A DNA stretch of 64,000 nucleotides from NCBI GenBank assembly GCA_030832825.1, contig JAURIJ010000003.1, positions 1 through 64,000 on the forward strand. Direction: 5' to 3'. Both the position numbers and the translations under genes were made by a program. This stretch comes from Gammaproteobacteria bacterium. Its GTDB lineage: Bacteria; Pseudomonadota; Gammaproteobacteria; Pseudomonadales; Pseudohongiellaceae. Below, piece after piece: positions 16,962-24,722 of this stretch (positions within the stretch are counted from its first letter, which is position 1; the number at the start of each line of letters is the position of its first letter). Under the pieces are notes generated by a model, which saw only the letters and a list, made by a program, of their open reading frames with translations, was not told the origin of the DNA and did not search any database.

Positions 16962-17635
16962 ACGATTACCTGCTGGCATTCTCGCTGGGACTGCTGAGCA
17001 CCCCGCACTGCGCCGGCATGTGTGGAAGCGTGCTGGGCGCCCTGCTCGCAGGCAGCCAGCGGCAGGGCGCCGCCGCTGTGCCCATCGGGGCCATCCTGCA
17101 GTTCGGCAGCGGCAAGCTGCTGGCCTATGTGGCGCTGGGCAGCGTGGCCGGACTCGGCGGCCTGGCGCTCTCCGGCGGACTCGCAGGCCCGGGCATGGTG
17201 CTGCGCGGGCTTAGTGCCCTGCTGATGATCGGCATCGGCCTTTACATTGCCGGCTGGTGGCGCGGCATCAGCCGGCTGGAACATGCCGGCGCCCAGCTCT
17301 GGCAACCTCTGTTGCGTCGCGCGGGGAGCCTGCGCCTGGAACGGGCGGGCCATCGCCTGCTGGCAGGCATGGCCTGGGGGCTGCTGCCCTGCGGCATTGT
17401 GTACAGCATGCTGGGGCTGGCGCTGGCCAAGGCCAGTCTGCTGGAGGGGGGCCTGCTCATGGCCAGCTTCGGCCTGGGCACCATGCCCTTCGTGATCACG
17501 GCGGGCGGCCTGCTGGGCAGCGCCCGGCGACTCACGGGCAATGCCCTGCTGCGCCAGCTGGCCGGGGCGGCCATGATCGGCATGGGACTCGTGACCCTGG
17601 GCATGCTGTTCATGCCGGCGCCACACGCACACTGA
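16958..17635 (+). CDS. TauE/SafE (UreH/DsbD-like) family membrane protein
   Basis: 225 residues, about six membrane helices. The N-terminal LLSTPHCAGMCG motif with its HCxGMCG, and the second half GMAWGLLPCGIVYSML, are typical of the sulfite exporter TauE/SafE-like proteins commonly found after ccoS. The cysteine and methionine content suggests a role in copper handling or thiol chemistry during oxidase assembly, but that is inference. ATGA overlap with ccoS places it in the same operon. A short GC-rich hairpin (17648-17663) follows and may mark the operon end. Confidence 0.85.
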   Translation: MNDYLLAFSLGLLSTPHCAGMCGSVLGALLAGSQRQGAAAVPIGAILQFGSGKLLAYVALGSVAGLGGLALSGGLAGPGMVLRGLSALLMIGIGLYIAGWWRGISRLEHAGAQLWQPLLRRAGSLRLERAGHRLLAGMAWGLLPCGIVYSMLGLALAKASLLEGGLLMASFGLGTMPFVITAGGLLGSARRLTGNALLRQLAGAAMIGMGLVTLGMLFMPAPHAH

Positions 17636-17716
17636 TTCACGCAGGACCCGGGCACGCGCCCGGCCATCGAACAACAGCACAAGAGCGCAGACGGCTGCGC
17701 CGATCAGGAGAACGAC

Positions 17717-18316
17717 ATGAAGCACATCCTCGGCATACTAGGCTCCCCGCGGCTGGAGTGGGCACGCATTCGCGATGCCAACGCCAGCATCGCCGGGCAT
17801 TACCTGCAGTTCCTGGTCTGGATCGCCCTGCTGCCGCCGCTGGCCTGGTGGTTCGGGGCGTCGCGCATCGGCTGGCAGATCGGTGATCGCACCATCGTGC
17901 TGACCTCGGGCTCGGCGGCCCAGATCATGGCCCTGTTCTACGTGGCAATCCTGTGCTGCGTGTGCTTTCTCGGCTACATGATCCACTGGATGGCGAAGAC
18001 CTACGACGCCCGCAACAATGACATGGCCCATGGCATCGGGGTGGCGGCCTACATGTGCACGCCGCTGTTCCTCACAGGACTGACCGGCCTTTACCCGGTC
18101 CTGTGGCTGGACATGCTGCTGGGCACTGCGGCAGGGGCCTACACGCTTTACTTGCTCTACATCGGCATCCCCATCGTCTACGACATGCCGCGCGAGAGGG
18201 GGTTCCTGTTCGCCAGCGCCACCGTCGCCGTCGGCCTGGTGCTCACCGTTGCCCTGCTCGCGGCCACGGTCATACTATGGGAGATGGGCGCGATGCCCGT
18301 ATTCACTGACGCATGA
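17717..18316 (+). CDS. Yip1-family inner-membrane protein
   Basis: 199 residues with five predicted membrane helices (about 30-48, 70-92, 105-128, 133-153 and 167-188). The N-terminal ILGSPRLEWARIRDANAS and the later IPIVYDMPRERGFLFASATV fit bacterial Yip1-domain proteins. Their function is not well defined. It has a good GGAG ribosome binding site and is separated by about 80 bp from the oxidase cluster. The next gene begins 7 bp downstream. Confidence 0.75.
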   Translation: MKHILGILGSPRLEWARIRDANASIAGHYLQFLVWIALLPPLAWWFGASRIGWQIGDRTIVLTSGSAAQIMALFYVAILCCVCFLGYMIHWMAKTYDARNNDMAHGIGVAAYMCTPLFLTGLTGLYPVLWLDMLLGTAAGAYTLYLLYIGIPIVYDMPRERGFLFASATVAVGLVLTVALLAATVILWEMGAMPVFTDA

Positions 18317-18323
18317 GGTCCCG

Positions 18324-18812
18324 ATGGCACGGCTCGAATTCGAACACATCATCCAGGTCAACGACCCCCGGCAGCCGCAGCTGGCGACGATGACGCGAAC
18401 CCAATTGTGGGAGGGCCTGCTGTTTCGCACCCGCTACCCGGGCCATTTCAACCCGAGCCTGAGCACGACGCTGGAACAGCTCAGCGCCACGGAGTTCGTC
18501 CGCCACCTGCGGTTCGGCGAAGACAGCCTGCGTGATGTGGTGAGCCTGCGCCCGGAAGAGGAAATCGAGACGCGCACCGACGCCTTGTCCGGGCAGATGT
18601 TCGCGCACAGCATCACCCGCATCGAGGAGCCGGCACCAGGACACCTGGTGGTGCGCTTCTACTATTGCCGCGACTCAGGCAATGAGCCGGGAGGACTGGA
18701 TGTCGACAGCTTTCTCAAGGAGGCCTATCTGCAGAATGATCGCGATGCGATCGCCGAGCTGCGGCGTTTCGCGCGGGAAGGGCTGCCGGGCAGCGGCTCA
18801 TGGCTCCAGTGA
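18324..18812 (+). CDS. DUF1857 (SRPBCC-fold, AtaL-like) protein
   Basis: 162 residues from the ATG at 18324 (MARLEFEHIIQVND), preceded by GAGG. The sequence pattern, LTRxQLWEGLLFRTRYPGHFNP near the start and LVVRFYYCRD with DSFLKEAYLQNDRDAIAELRRF at the end, is that of the DUF1857/AtaL-like branch of the SRPBCC ligand-binding fold. It should be a small cytoplasmic protein with a hydrophobic cavity; no ligand is known. It probably shares a transcript with the Yip1 gene. Its end overlaps the convergent lipoprotein gene by 15 bp. Confidence 0.8.
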   Translation: MARLEFEHIIQVNDPRQPQLATMTRTQLWEGLLFRTRYPGHFNPSLSTTLEQLSATEFVRHLRFGEDSLRDVVSLRPEEEIETRTDALSGQMFAHSITRIEEPAPGHLVVRFYYCRDSGNEPGGLDVDSFLKEAYLQNDRDAIAELRRFAREGLPGSGSWLQ

Positions 18813-19325
18813 GACGCCCAGGGCCAGCGCATAGCGCTGCTCGTGGACATGCTCGGGTGCCAGCCGGGCGCCGAGCAGTTCGCTGACGTCGTGGCGGATC
18901 ATGGCCACTGCGGCCAGGCGATAGTCCGGGGCGAAATCCGCCTGCATCACATTCCCCCACAGGCTCAGCATGGCCGTGTCGATGCGCCGCACCTGATTGT
19001 CCTTCGCCCATTCCCCCGAAATGGCCTTGCCGAGGGCGTCGAGCTCCGCCGACAGCTGCCTGCGCTGCGCATCCGACAAGTCCACCAGCACCGCTTCGAC
19101 GATGGCATTCCAGCCCAGCGCCATGAACTCCGAGCCTTCGTAGAAGCGCAGCACCCACTCCAGGTATTGCTGCTGCGTCTGCAGCGCCTGATTGGGAATG
19201 TCTGCCACGTAGAGGCGCCGGAAATGCGCCTGCGACGGCAGATCGGCCGGCCACGCCAGCAGGTCCGGGCGCTGGGCACAGGCGCTCAGCACGATACTCA
19301 GCAGCAGGAAGGACAGCAGGCGCAT
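18798..19325 (-). CDS. Lipoprotein of unknown function
   Basis: 175 residues from the ATG at 19325, chosen because it begins a lipoprotein signal (MRLLSFLLLSIVLSAC, lipidation at Cys16); longer in-frame extensions upstream would bury it. The mature part is mostly helical with many Gln, Arg and aromatic residues (LQTQQQYLEWVLRFYEG). No domain was recognised. It is convergent with the DUF1857 gene and divergent from the orphan ATPase-domain gene. Confidence 0.7.
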   Translation of the reverse strand: MRLLSFLLLSIVLSACAQRPDLLAWPADLPSQAHFRRLYVADIPNQALQTQQQYLEWVLRFYEGSEFMALGWNAIVEAVLVDLSDAQRRQLSAELDALGKAISGEWAKDNQVRRIDTAMLSLWGNVMQADFAPDYRLAAVAMIRHDVSELLGARLAPEHVHEQRYALALGVSLEP

Positions 19326-19392
19326 GGAGTCGAACCGGTGAAGGAAGATAGCCGCATCATAGCAAAGCGAATCCGCCTCGCCAGCCCTGTCA

Positions 19393-19773
19393 ATGGGACT
19401 CGAAATGGCATGCACTAAAATGAAAGATCTGCGGCAAACCGTCTCGAGATCCAATACGGGCAACACATCGCTCAGCAGCTTCAATCTTCACTTGATCCTC
19501 AAGGAGCTGGTCAGCAACATCATCCGCCATGCCAGCGCCGAACAGGTGCGGGTGCAGGTCGAGTTCCTGCCGACGCAGTGGAACATCCTGATCGAGGACA
19601 ACGGGCTGGGGTTCCAGCGTCACGCCGTGCAAGGCAACGGTCTGCACAACATCGAGACACGGGCCGCGGAAATCGGCGCGCGGGTGCTCTGGCAGGGCGA
19701 ATTGCAGCGTGGAACCCGCTGCCATGTGAGTCTGCCTTTTCATCTGCTGAGGCCGACTTCCCCGCTCGTCTGA
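19393..19773 (+). CDS. Stand-alone histidine-kinase ATPase domain
   Basis: 126 residues made almost entirely of a HATPase_c (GHKL) domain of the NarX/NreB/DesK type: N box LILKELVSNIIRHASAEQVRV (about 34-54), G1 box EDNGLGF (about 69-75) and G2 box GNGLHNIETRAAEIGARV (about 81-98). No dimerisation/phospho-accepting histidine domain and no sensor region are visible, so it is either a single-domain ATPase or the tail of a decayed sensor kinase. Starts at 19393, 19405 or 19420 are all possible and none has a strong ribosome binding site. Confidence 0.6.
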   Translation: MGLEMACTKMKDLRQTVSRSNTGNTSLSSFNLHLILKELVSNIIRHASAEQVRVQVEFLPTQWNILIEDNGLGFQRHAVQGNGLHNIETRAAEIGARVLWQGELQRGTRCHVSLPFHLLRPTSPLV

Positions 19774-19785
19774 AGTGCATCAATC

Positions 19786-19804
19786 GTGTTACCTGATGTA
19801 ACAC
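19786..19804. promoter_or_regulatory. Perfect palindrome upstream of fadJ-fadI
   Basis: GTGTTAC-CTGAT-GTAACAC, with perfect 7-bp arms, lies 13 bp after the ATPase-domain stop and about 130 bp before fadJ. It looks like an operator for a dimeric repressor controlling fatty-acid oxidation. It could instead be a hairpin ending the preceding gene, but no T run follows. Confidence 0.45.
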
Positions 19805-19935
19805 TTCCCCACATTTTCGCGGTTGTCATGCCCAGGGAAAGGTGTTTGAATCCCTCCCCACGTCACCCGGCCGCCCTCCTCTGAGTCCCTGTGTCCGGGG
19901 CGCGGTCCAGCGTGATCATCGAGCAGAATCTGTTT

Positions 19936-21924
19936 ATGAAAGATCAGCTTCCCCACTGTCAGCACTGGCGCCTCAAGCGCGATAGCGACGATATTCTCTG
20001 GCTGTTCCTGGACCGTCAGGGCGAGTCGGTGAACGCCTTGTCGTCCCAGGTGCTGAAGGAGCTGGAGACCATCATCGCCAGTGCCGAGCGCAATCTGCCT
20101 GCCGGGCTGGCAATTCTCTCGGGAAAGACCACCGGTTTTGTGCTGGGCGCCGATATCCGCGAATTCGGCAATTTCACCGATGCCGCTGCCGTCACCGCCT
20201 CCATTCGCAATGTGCATGCCCTCTTCTCCCGCCTCGAAGCCCTGCGCTGCCCCACCGTGGCGGCCTTCGAAGGTTACTGCCTGGGCGGTGGACTGGAACT
20301 TGCCCTGGCCTGCCACTACCGTATCGCACGCGACATTCCCGCCACGCGCATCGGCTTCCCGGAAGTGCAGCTGGGCATTTTCCCTGGCTTCGGTGGCTCG
20401 GCGCGCTCGGTAAGCCTGATCGGCGGCATGAAGGCGATGGAACTAATGCTCACCGCCCGCCAGCTCAGTGCCAGGCAGGCCCGCGCGGTGGGTCTGGTGG
20501 ATGAAGTCATCGGGCGGCACGAAGAACTCTACTGGGCGGCGCGGCGCGCCATCCTCAGCAAGCGGCGCAGCCGCGGCCCGGGTCTGCTGGCCCGCCTCAG
20601 CAATCTCACCCCGGCCCGTCGCCTGCTGGCGCAGCAGATGCGCAAGCAGACAGCCACGCGTGCACGGGCCGAGCACTACCCCGCGCCGTATCGCCTGATC
20701 GACACCTTCGAGCGCTGCGGCGGCGACCGTGTCGCCATGATGACCGCCGAGGCCGAGGCAGTCGGGCAATTGATGGTGACCCCTCAGGCAGTCGGCCTGC
20801 GCCGCGTCTTCGGCCTGATGGATCGACTCAAGCGCGAGGGCCGGCAGAGCGAGTTCCGTGCGCGGCGTGTGCATGTGGTCGGCGCTGGCGTCATGGGCGG
20901 CGACATCGCTGCCTGGTGTGTGCTGCAGGGCCTCGAGGTGACGCTGCAGGACCGTGAGATGAAATACATCGAGCCCGCCCTGAAGCGTGCCGAAACCCTG
21001 TTCCGCAAGAAGCGCCTCGAGCCAGCGGCAGTGAAGTCCGCACTGGCACGCCTGCAGCCGGATGTCGAAGGCAGCGGGGTGAGCAAGGCGGACGTCGTGA
21101 TCGAAGTGATCGTCGAGCGTCTCGATGCCAAGCAGGCCCTGCTTGCCGAGCTCGAGCCCCGGCTGCGTCCCGATGCCATTCTTGCCACCAACACCTCCTC
21201 CATTGCGCTCGAAGCCATTGCCTCCGCACTGCAGGACCCTTCGCGCCTGATCGGACTGCACTTCTTCAATCCCGTGGCCAAGATGCCGCTGGTGGAGGTG
21301 GTGCGGGGCGAGCGCAGCAACGAGGAAGCCCTGCGCCGAGGGGCGGCTTTCTGCGGCCAGATCAATCGCTACCCGCTGCCGGTCAAGAGCAGTCCGGGCT
21401 TTCTGGTCAACCGCATTCTGGCCCCTTACATGCTTGAGGCCATGGTCATGCACGCCGAGGGCATTGCGCTGGAAGCGATCGACGCCGCCGCCGAGCACTT
21501 CGGCATGCCCATGGGTCCGGTGGAACTGGCGGACACCGTGGGACTGGACGTCTGCCTCATGGTGACCGGCACTCTGCAGAATGGCGCCGATGCCCGCGTG
21601 GCGAAGGCCACTGACGCCCTGCGTGAGCTGGTCAAGGCGGGCCATCTCGGTCGCAAATCGGGCAGAGGCTTCTATGCATGGACGAAGGACAAGCCTGCCA
21701 AGCTGCGTGAGAAGGCGGTCGGCCATGACCTCACCACACTCGGCGAGCGACTGATTCGGGTGTATACCGCGGAATGCGAAGCCGCCCTGCGCGACGGGAT
21801 CGTTGCCGACGCCGACCTGCTGGATGCCGGCATGATCTTCGGTACCGGTTTTGCGCCCTTCCGGGGTGGTCCCCTGCATTACCTGAAGAACACCGTGTCC
21901 ACAGCACAGACGGGAGCGGACTGA
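19936..21924 (+). CDS. fadJ: Fatty-acid oxidation multifunctional enzyme, alpha subunit
   Basis: 662 residues from the ATG at 19936 (MKDQLPHCQHWRL), the start typical of relatives; GTG codons upstream are possible. The N-terminal enoyl-CoA hydratase domain (to about 190) has both catalytic glutamates (GGGLEL and GFPEVQLGIFPGFGG). The NAD-binding hydroxyacyl-CoA dehydrogenase domain follows (VVGAGVMGGDIAAW), with the catalytic HFFNPVAKMPLVEVVRG, then the C-terminal dimer domains. It hydrates and oxidises acyl-CoA intermediates in beta-oxidation. The thiolase gene begins one base after its stop codon. A fadB assignment cannot be excluded. Confidence 0.9.
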   Translation: MKDQLPHCQHWRLKRDSDDILWLFLDRQGESVNALSSQVLKELETIIASAERNLPAGLAILSGKTTGFVLGADIREFGNFTDAAAVTASIRNVHALFSRLEALRCPTVAAFEGYCLGGGLELALACHYRIARDIPATRIGFPEVQLGIFPGFGGSARSVSLIGGMKAMELMLTARQLSARQARAVGLVDEVIGRHEELYWAARRAILSKRRSRGPGLLARLSNLTPARRLLAQQMRKQTATRARAEHYPAPYRLIDTFERCGGDRVAMMTAEAEAVGQLMVTPQAVGLRRVFGLMDRLKREGRQSEFRARRVHVVGAGVMGGDIAAWCVLQGLEVTLQDREMKYIEPALKRAETLFRKKRLEPAAVKSALARLQPDVEGSGVSKADVVIEVIVERLDAKQALLAELEPRLRPDAILATNTSSIALEAIASALQDPSRLIGLHFFNPVAKMPLVEVVRGERSNEEALRRGAAFCGQINRYPLPVKSSPGFLVNRILAPYMLEAMVMHAEGIALEAIDAAAEHFGMPMGPVELADTVGLDVCLMVTGTLQNGADARVAKATDALRELVKAGHLGRKSGRGFYAWTKDKPAKLREKAVGHDLTTLGERLIRVYTAECEAALRDGIVADADLLDAGMIFGTGFAPFRGGPLHYLKNTVSTAQTGAD

Positions 21925-21925
21925 C

Positions 21926-23218
21926 ATGAACACCCTGCGCCGCGTCGCCATCATCGGGGGAACTCGAATCCCGTTCTGTCGCTCGAACACGGCCTATGCC
22001 GACCTGAGCAATCTGGACATGCTCGCCGACACACTGCAGGCGCTGGTGAAACAGTTCAACCTGGCGGGTCGCAAGGTCGATGACGTGATCGCCGGCGCCG
22101 TCACCACGCACTCACGGGACTGGAATCTGGCACGCGAAGCCGTGTTGAGTTCCGGCTTGTCGCCGCGCACGCCAGGCACCACGCTGCAGATGGCCTGCGG
22201 CACGTCGCTGCACGCCGCCATGCTGCTCGGCGCCCGCATTGCCAGCGGGCAGATCGACTGCGCCATTGCTGCCGGCACGGACACCACCAGCGATGTGCCC
22301 CTTGTGTTCCAGCACCGTTTCGCCCGCCGCCTGGTGGCTCTGAGTCAGGCCCGCGACCTGAAGTCACGCCTGCGCGCCTTCAAGGGCTTTCGTCTGAGCG
22401 AACTGGCGCCGCAGGCACCCGGCAATGCCGAGCCGCGCACGCGACTGTCCATGGGAGAACATTGCGAGTTGATGGCCCGCCAGTGGGGCATCAGCCGCGA
22501 GGAGCAGGACCAGCTGGCACTCGCCAGCCATCTCAAGGCCGCCGCGGCATGGAGCGACGGCTTCTTCGACGCGCTGGTGACGCCCTATCACGGCGTGGCA
22601 CGCGACAACAATCTGCGCGCGGACAGCACTCTGGAAAAGCTGGCAAGCCTGAAGCCGGCTTTCGACCGCAGCGGCAGCGGCACGCTGACCGCCGGCAACA
22701 GCACACCACTGACGGATGGCGCTGCCGCCGTGTTCCTGGCCAGCGAGGACTACGCCCGCAAGCACGATCTTCCTGTGCAGGCCTGGCTGCTGCACGCACG
22801 CACGTCAGCCGTGGATTACGTCAACGGGGAAGGCTTGCTGATGGCGCCAACCATTGCCGTGAGCGAGCTGCTGCACAGCACCGGTCTAACGTTGCAGGAC
22901 TTTGATTACTATGAGATTCACGAAGCCTTCGCCGCGCAGGTGCTGTGCACCCTCAAGGCGTGGGAAAGCGAGGACTACTGCAGGGGCGTGCTGGGGCGCG
23001 ACGCCGCGATGGGTCGCATTGATCGCAGCAGACTCAACGTCAAAGGCAGTTCGCTGGCCGCGGGACATCCCTTCGCTGCCACGGGTGCGCGTGTGATTGC
23101 CACGCTCAGCAAACTTCTGGACGCCGACCCGAGTGCGCGCGGATTGATCTCCGTGTGTACCGCCGGAGGCATGGGAGCGGCAGCCATCCTGGCCGGCAGG
23201 CAATGTGAGATTAGTTGA
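21926..23218 (+). CDS. fadI: Acetyl-CoA C-acyltransferase (3-ketoacyl-CoA thiolase)
   Basis: 430 residues, the long FadI-like form. The nucleophilic cysteine is in LQMACGTSLHA (about residue 91), with HEAFAAQVL, GHPFAATGAR and the second active cysteine in SVCTAGGMGAA near the end. The segment DNNLRADSTLEKLASLKPAFDRSGSGTLTAGNSTPLTDGAA is the usual thiolase core. It completes the beta-oxidation cycle by releasing acetyl-CoA and forms a complex with the alpha subunit encoded just upstream. Confidence 0.92.
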   Translation: MNTLRRVAIIGGTRIPFCRSNTAYADLSNLDMLADTLQALVKQFNLAGRKVDDVIAGAVTTHSRDWNLAREAVLSSGLSPRTPGTTLQMACGTSLHAAMLLGARIASGQIDCAIAAGTDTTSDVPLVFQHRFARRLVALSQARDLKSRLRAFKGFRLSELAPQAPGNAEPRTRLSMGEHCELMARQWGISREEQDQLALASHLKAAAAWSDGFFDALVTPYHGVARDNNLRADSTLEKLASLKPAFDRSGSGTLTAGNSTPLTDGAAAVFLASEDYARKHDLPVQAWLLHARTSAVDYVNGEGLLMAPTIAVSELLHSTGLTLQDFDYYEIHEAFAAQVLCTLKAWESEDYCRGVLGRDAAMGRIDRSRLNVKGSSLAAGHPFAATGARVIATLSKLLDADPSARGLISVCTAGGMGAAAILAGRQCEIS

Positions 23219-23608
23219 CATAGATCAGGGAAAGCGCGTTTAGCGAAAGCACGAGCTTTGAATTGACAGTGAGGCTATTGCTAAATTCATCGGCATTTCG
23301 CCGGTGCAAACGCGGCGGATTTTGCAGGACAGCAGGAACGCCCATTCGCCCGCAGAGGCGAAGGTGCAGCAGTATTCAGAGCGACAGGGAATGTCGATCT
23401 GACTTGACGGCAGGCAGGCGCTGGCATCACGGAGTGGGTGCGGGTGCAGGCCGGCAGATCAGGCCTTTTCGGGAACTTCTGCGGGGGCAGAACGACGGGC
23501 CGGAGCAGTAAATGGTTTGACCTTGCGGGAAGGCTGAAGTCCTGATTCAATTGGGCGCCTGAATTTCAGCCTTATAAAATAATGTCACTGGTAATGGGAG
23601 TAATTTCA
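23219..23608. other. Intergenic region upstream of the secreted-protein cluster
   Basis: About 390 bp without a credible gene. It has scattered short repeats of GC-rich segments and, at its right end, an inverted repeat overlapping a plausible sigma70 promoter (listed separately). The composition is less G+C-rich than the flanking fad genes. A small RNA cannot be excluded, but no clear terminator was seen here. Confidence 0.5.
23530..23580 (+). promoter_or_regulatory. Promoter with overlapping inverted repeat
   Basis: A -35-like TTGGGC (23551-23556) and a -10-like TATAAA (23573-23578, spacing 16) or TAAAAT (spacing 18) precede the secreted-protein gene. The 9-bp arms AAGGCTGAA (23530-23538) and TTCAGCCTT (23565-23573) form an inverted repeat that brackets the -35 and touches the -10, where a repressor would block transcription. 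Confidence 0.4.
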
Positions 23609-24550
23609 ATGAAGAAGAACCTTAGGACTGTATTCGGTCTCGTGGTGGGGGCCATCCTCGTCGCAGCCAGTATCGTGCCTGTCCACGCGCAGCAATTGCC
23701 GACGATTTCGCGTCCTCTGGGACTGCGTGCGCCGGTCGGCCTTCCGGTCATCCCGATCTTCGAAGGCGCCTACGAAAACGAAGACAACTCCGTCACCTAC
23801 TCTTTCGGCTACCTGAACCGCAACACTGGTGAAGCAGTCGAGATTCCGCTGGGTCCGAACAACCGCATCGAGCCCGCTGAGTTCAGCGGCATGCAGCCCT
23901 CTCGTTTTGAAACCAGCCGTAATACCGGTACGTTCACCGTGACTGTGCCTGCCTCCATGCGTGATGGCGAAGTCTGGTGGTACATCAAGACTGGTCAGCA
24001 CGAAGAGCTGAAGGTGCCGGGTCGTCGTGGCCGTCTGGGCTACACCCTGGACAAGAAGCCGCGTCCTGCCGGCTCCGTCGCTCCTTCTGTGTCCTTCACT
24101 GCTGACGGCCCGAAAGGTCATGACCCCATGGGACTGGTCGCCGACGAGCCCCTGACTGTCAAGGCCGGCTCGCCGGTCACCCTGACAGTGCACGTGGAAG
24201 ATCCCTCCGTACGTGACATGACCGACCCGCGCAACGTCAAGGGTATCCCGGTCCGCGTGTCCTGGTACAAGCACCAGGGCGAAGGCCAGGTCACCTGGGA
24301 GCGTCATTCCACTTCCGAGCCACCGCCCGAATTGTCTGAACTGGCACGCGCCCGTGGCGCACAGCAGGCCGGCCCGGATGAAACCCAGCTGAGCGCCGGC
24401 AATGGCGTCGCAAGCGTCATCGCCACCTTCTCTCAGCCTGGCGAATACATGATCAGAACCATGGCCGACAACTGGGATGCCACTGACAGTACAGAGGCCG
24501 ACCAGTGCTGCTGGACAAACGTCTATCAGCGCGTTACCGTCACTCCGTGA
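23609..24550 (+). CDS. Secreted protein of unknown function, beta-rich
   Basis: 313 residues from the ATG at 23609 (MKKNLRTVFG), preceded by GGGAG. A signal peptide ends at VHAQQ. The mature protein is rich in beta-type segments; the C-terminal third resembles an Ig-like fold (GNGVASVIATFSQPGEYMIRTMADNWD) and ends with a conserved-looking DQCCWTNVYQRVTVTP. The VTLTVHVEDPSV segment also fits a beta sandwich. No enzyme motif was recognised. Its codon use is less extreme in G+C than the neighbours. It opens a run of exported genes that includes a copper-monooxygenase-like protein, so a shared periplasmic role is likely. Confidence 0.7.
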   Translation: MKKNLRTVFGLVVGAILVAASIVPVHAQQLPTISRPLGLRAPVGLPVIPIFEGAYENEDNSVTYSFGYLNRNTGEAVEIPLGPNNRIEPAEFSGMQPSRFETSRNTGTFTVTVPASMRDGEVWWYIKTGQHEELKVPGRRGRLGYTLDKKPRPAGSVAPSVSFTADGPKGHDPMGLVADEPLTVKAGSPVTLTVHVEDPSVRDMTDPRNVKGIPVRVSWYKHQGEGQVTWERHSTSEPPPELSELARARGAQQAGPDETQLSAGNGVASVIATFSQPGEYMIRTMADNWDATDSTEADQCCWTNVYQRVTVTP

Positions 24551-24586
24551 CAGAAGATTTTCCCAGTCGTTTAACAGAGCAAGAAA

Positions 24587-24622
24587 ACAAATAAAAGCCT
24601 GAGAAATCAGGCTTTTATTTGT
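24587..24622 (+). terminator. Strong terminator with 16-bp perfect stem
   Basis: The arms ACAAATAAAAGCCTGA and TCAGGCTTTTATTTGT pair perfectly around a GAAA tetraloop. The T-rich right arm gives termination in the + direction, and the A-rich left arm gives a T run on the other strand. It separates the secreted-protein gene from the cytochrome/monooxygenase gene. Confidence 0.85.
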
Positions 24623-24722
24623 GCGTCACAAATAGTTGCACAAAGTATTATCTAAGAGTGGACAAGCGACCGCAGGAGTTTTAGATTGCGGCGACTGCTC
24701 ACCCATTTACGAGGAGAGGATC

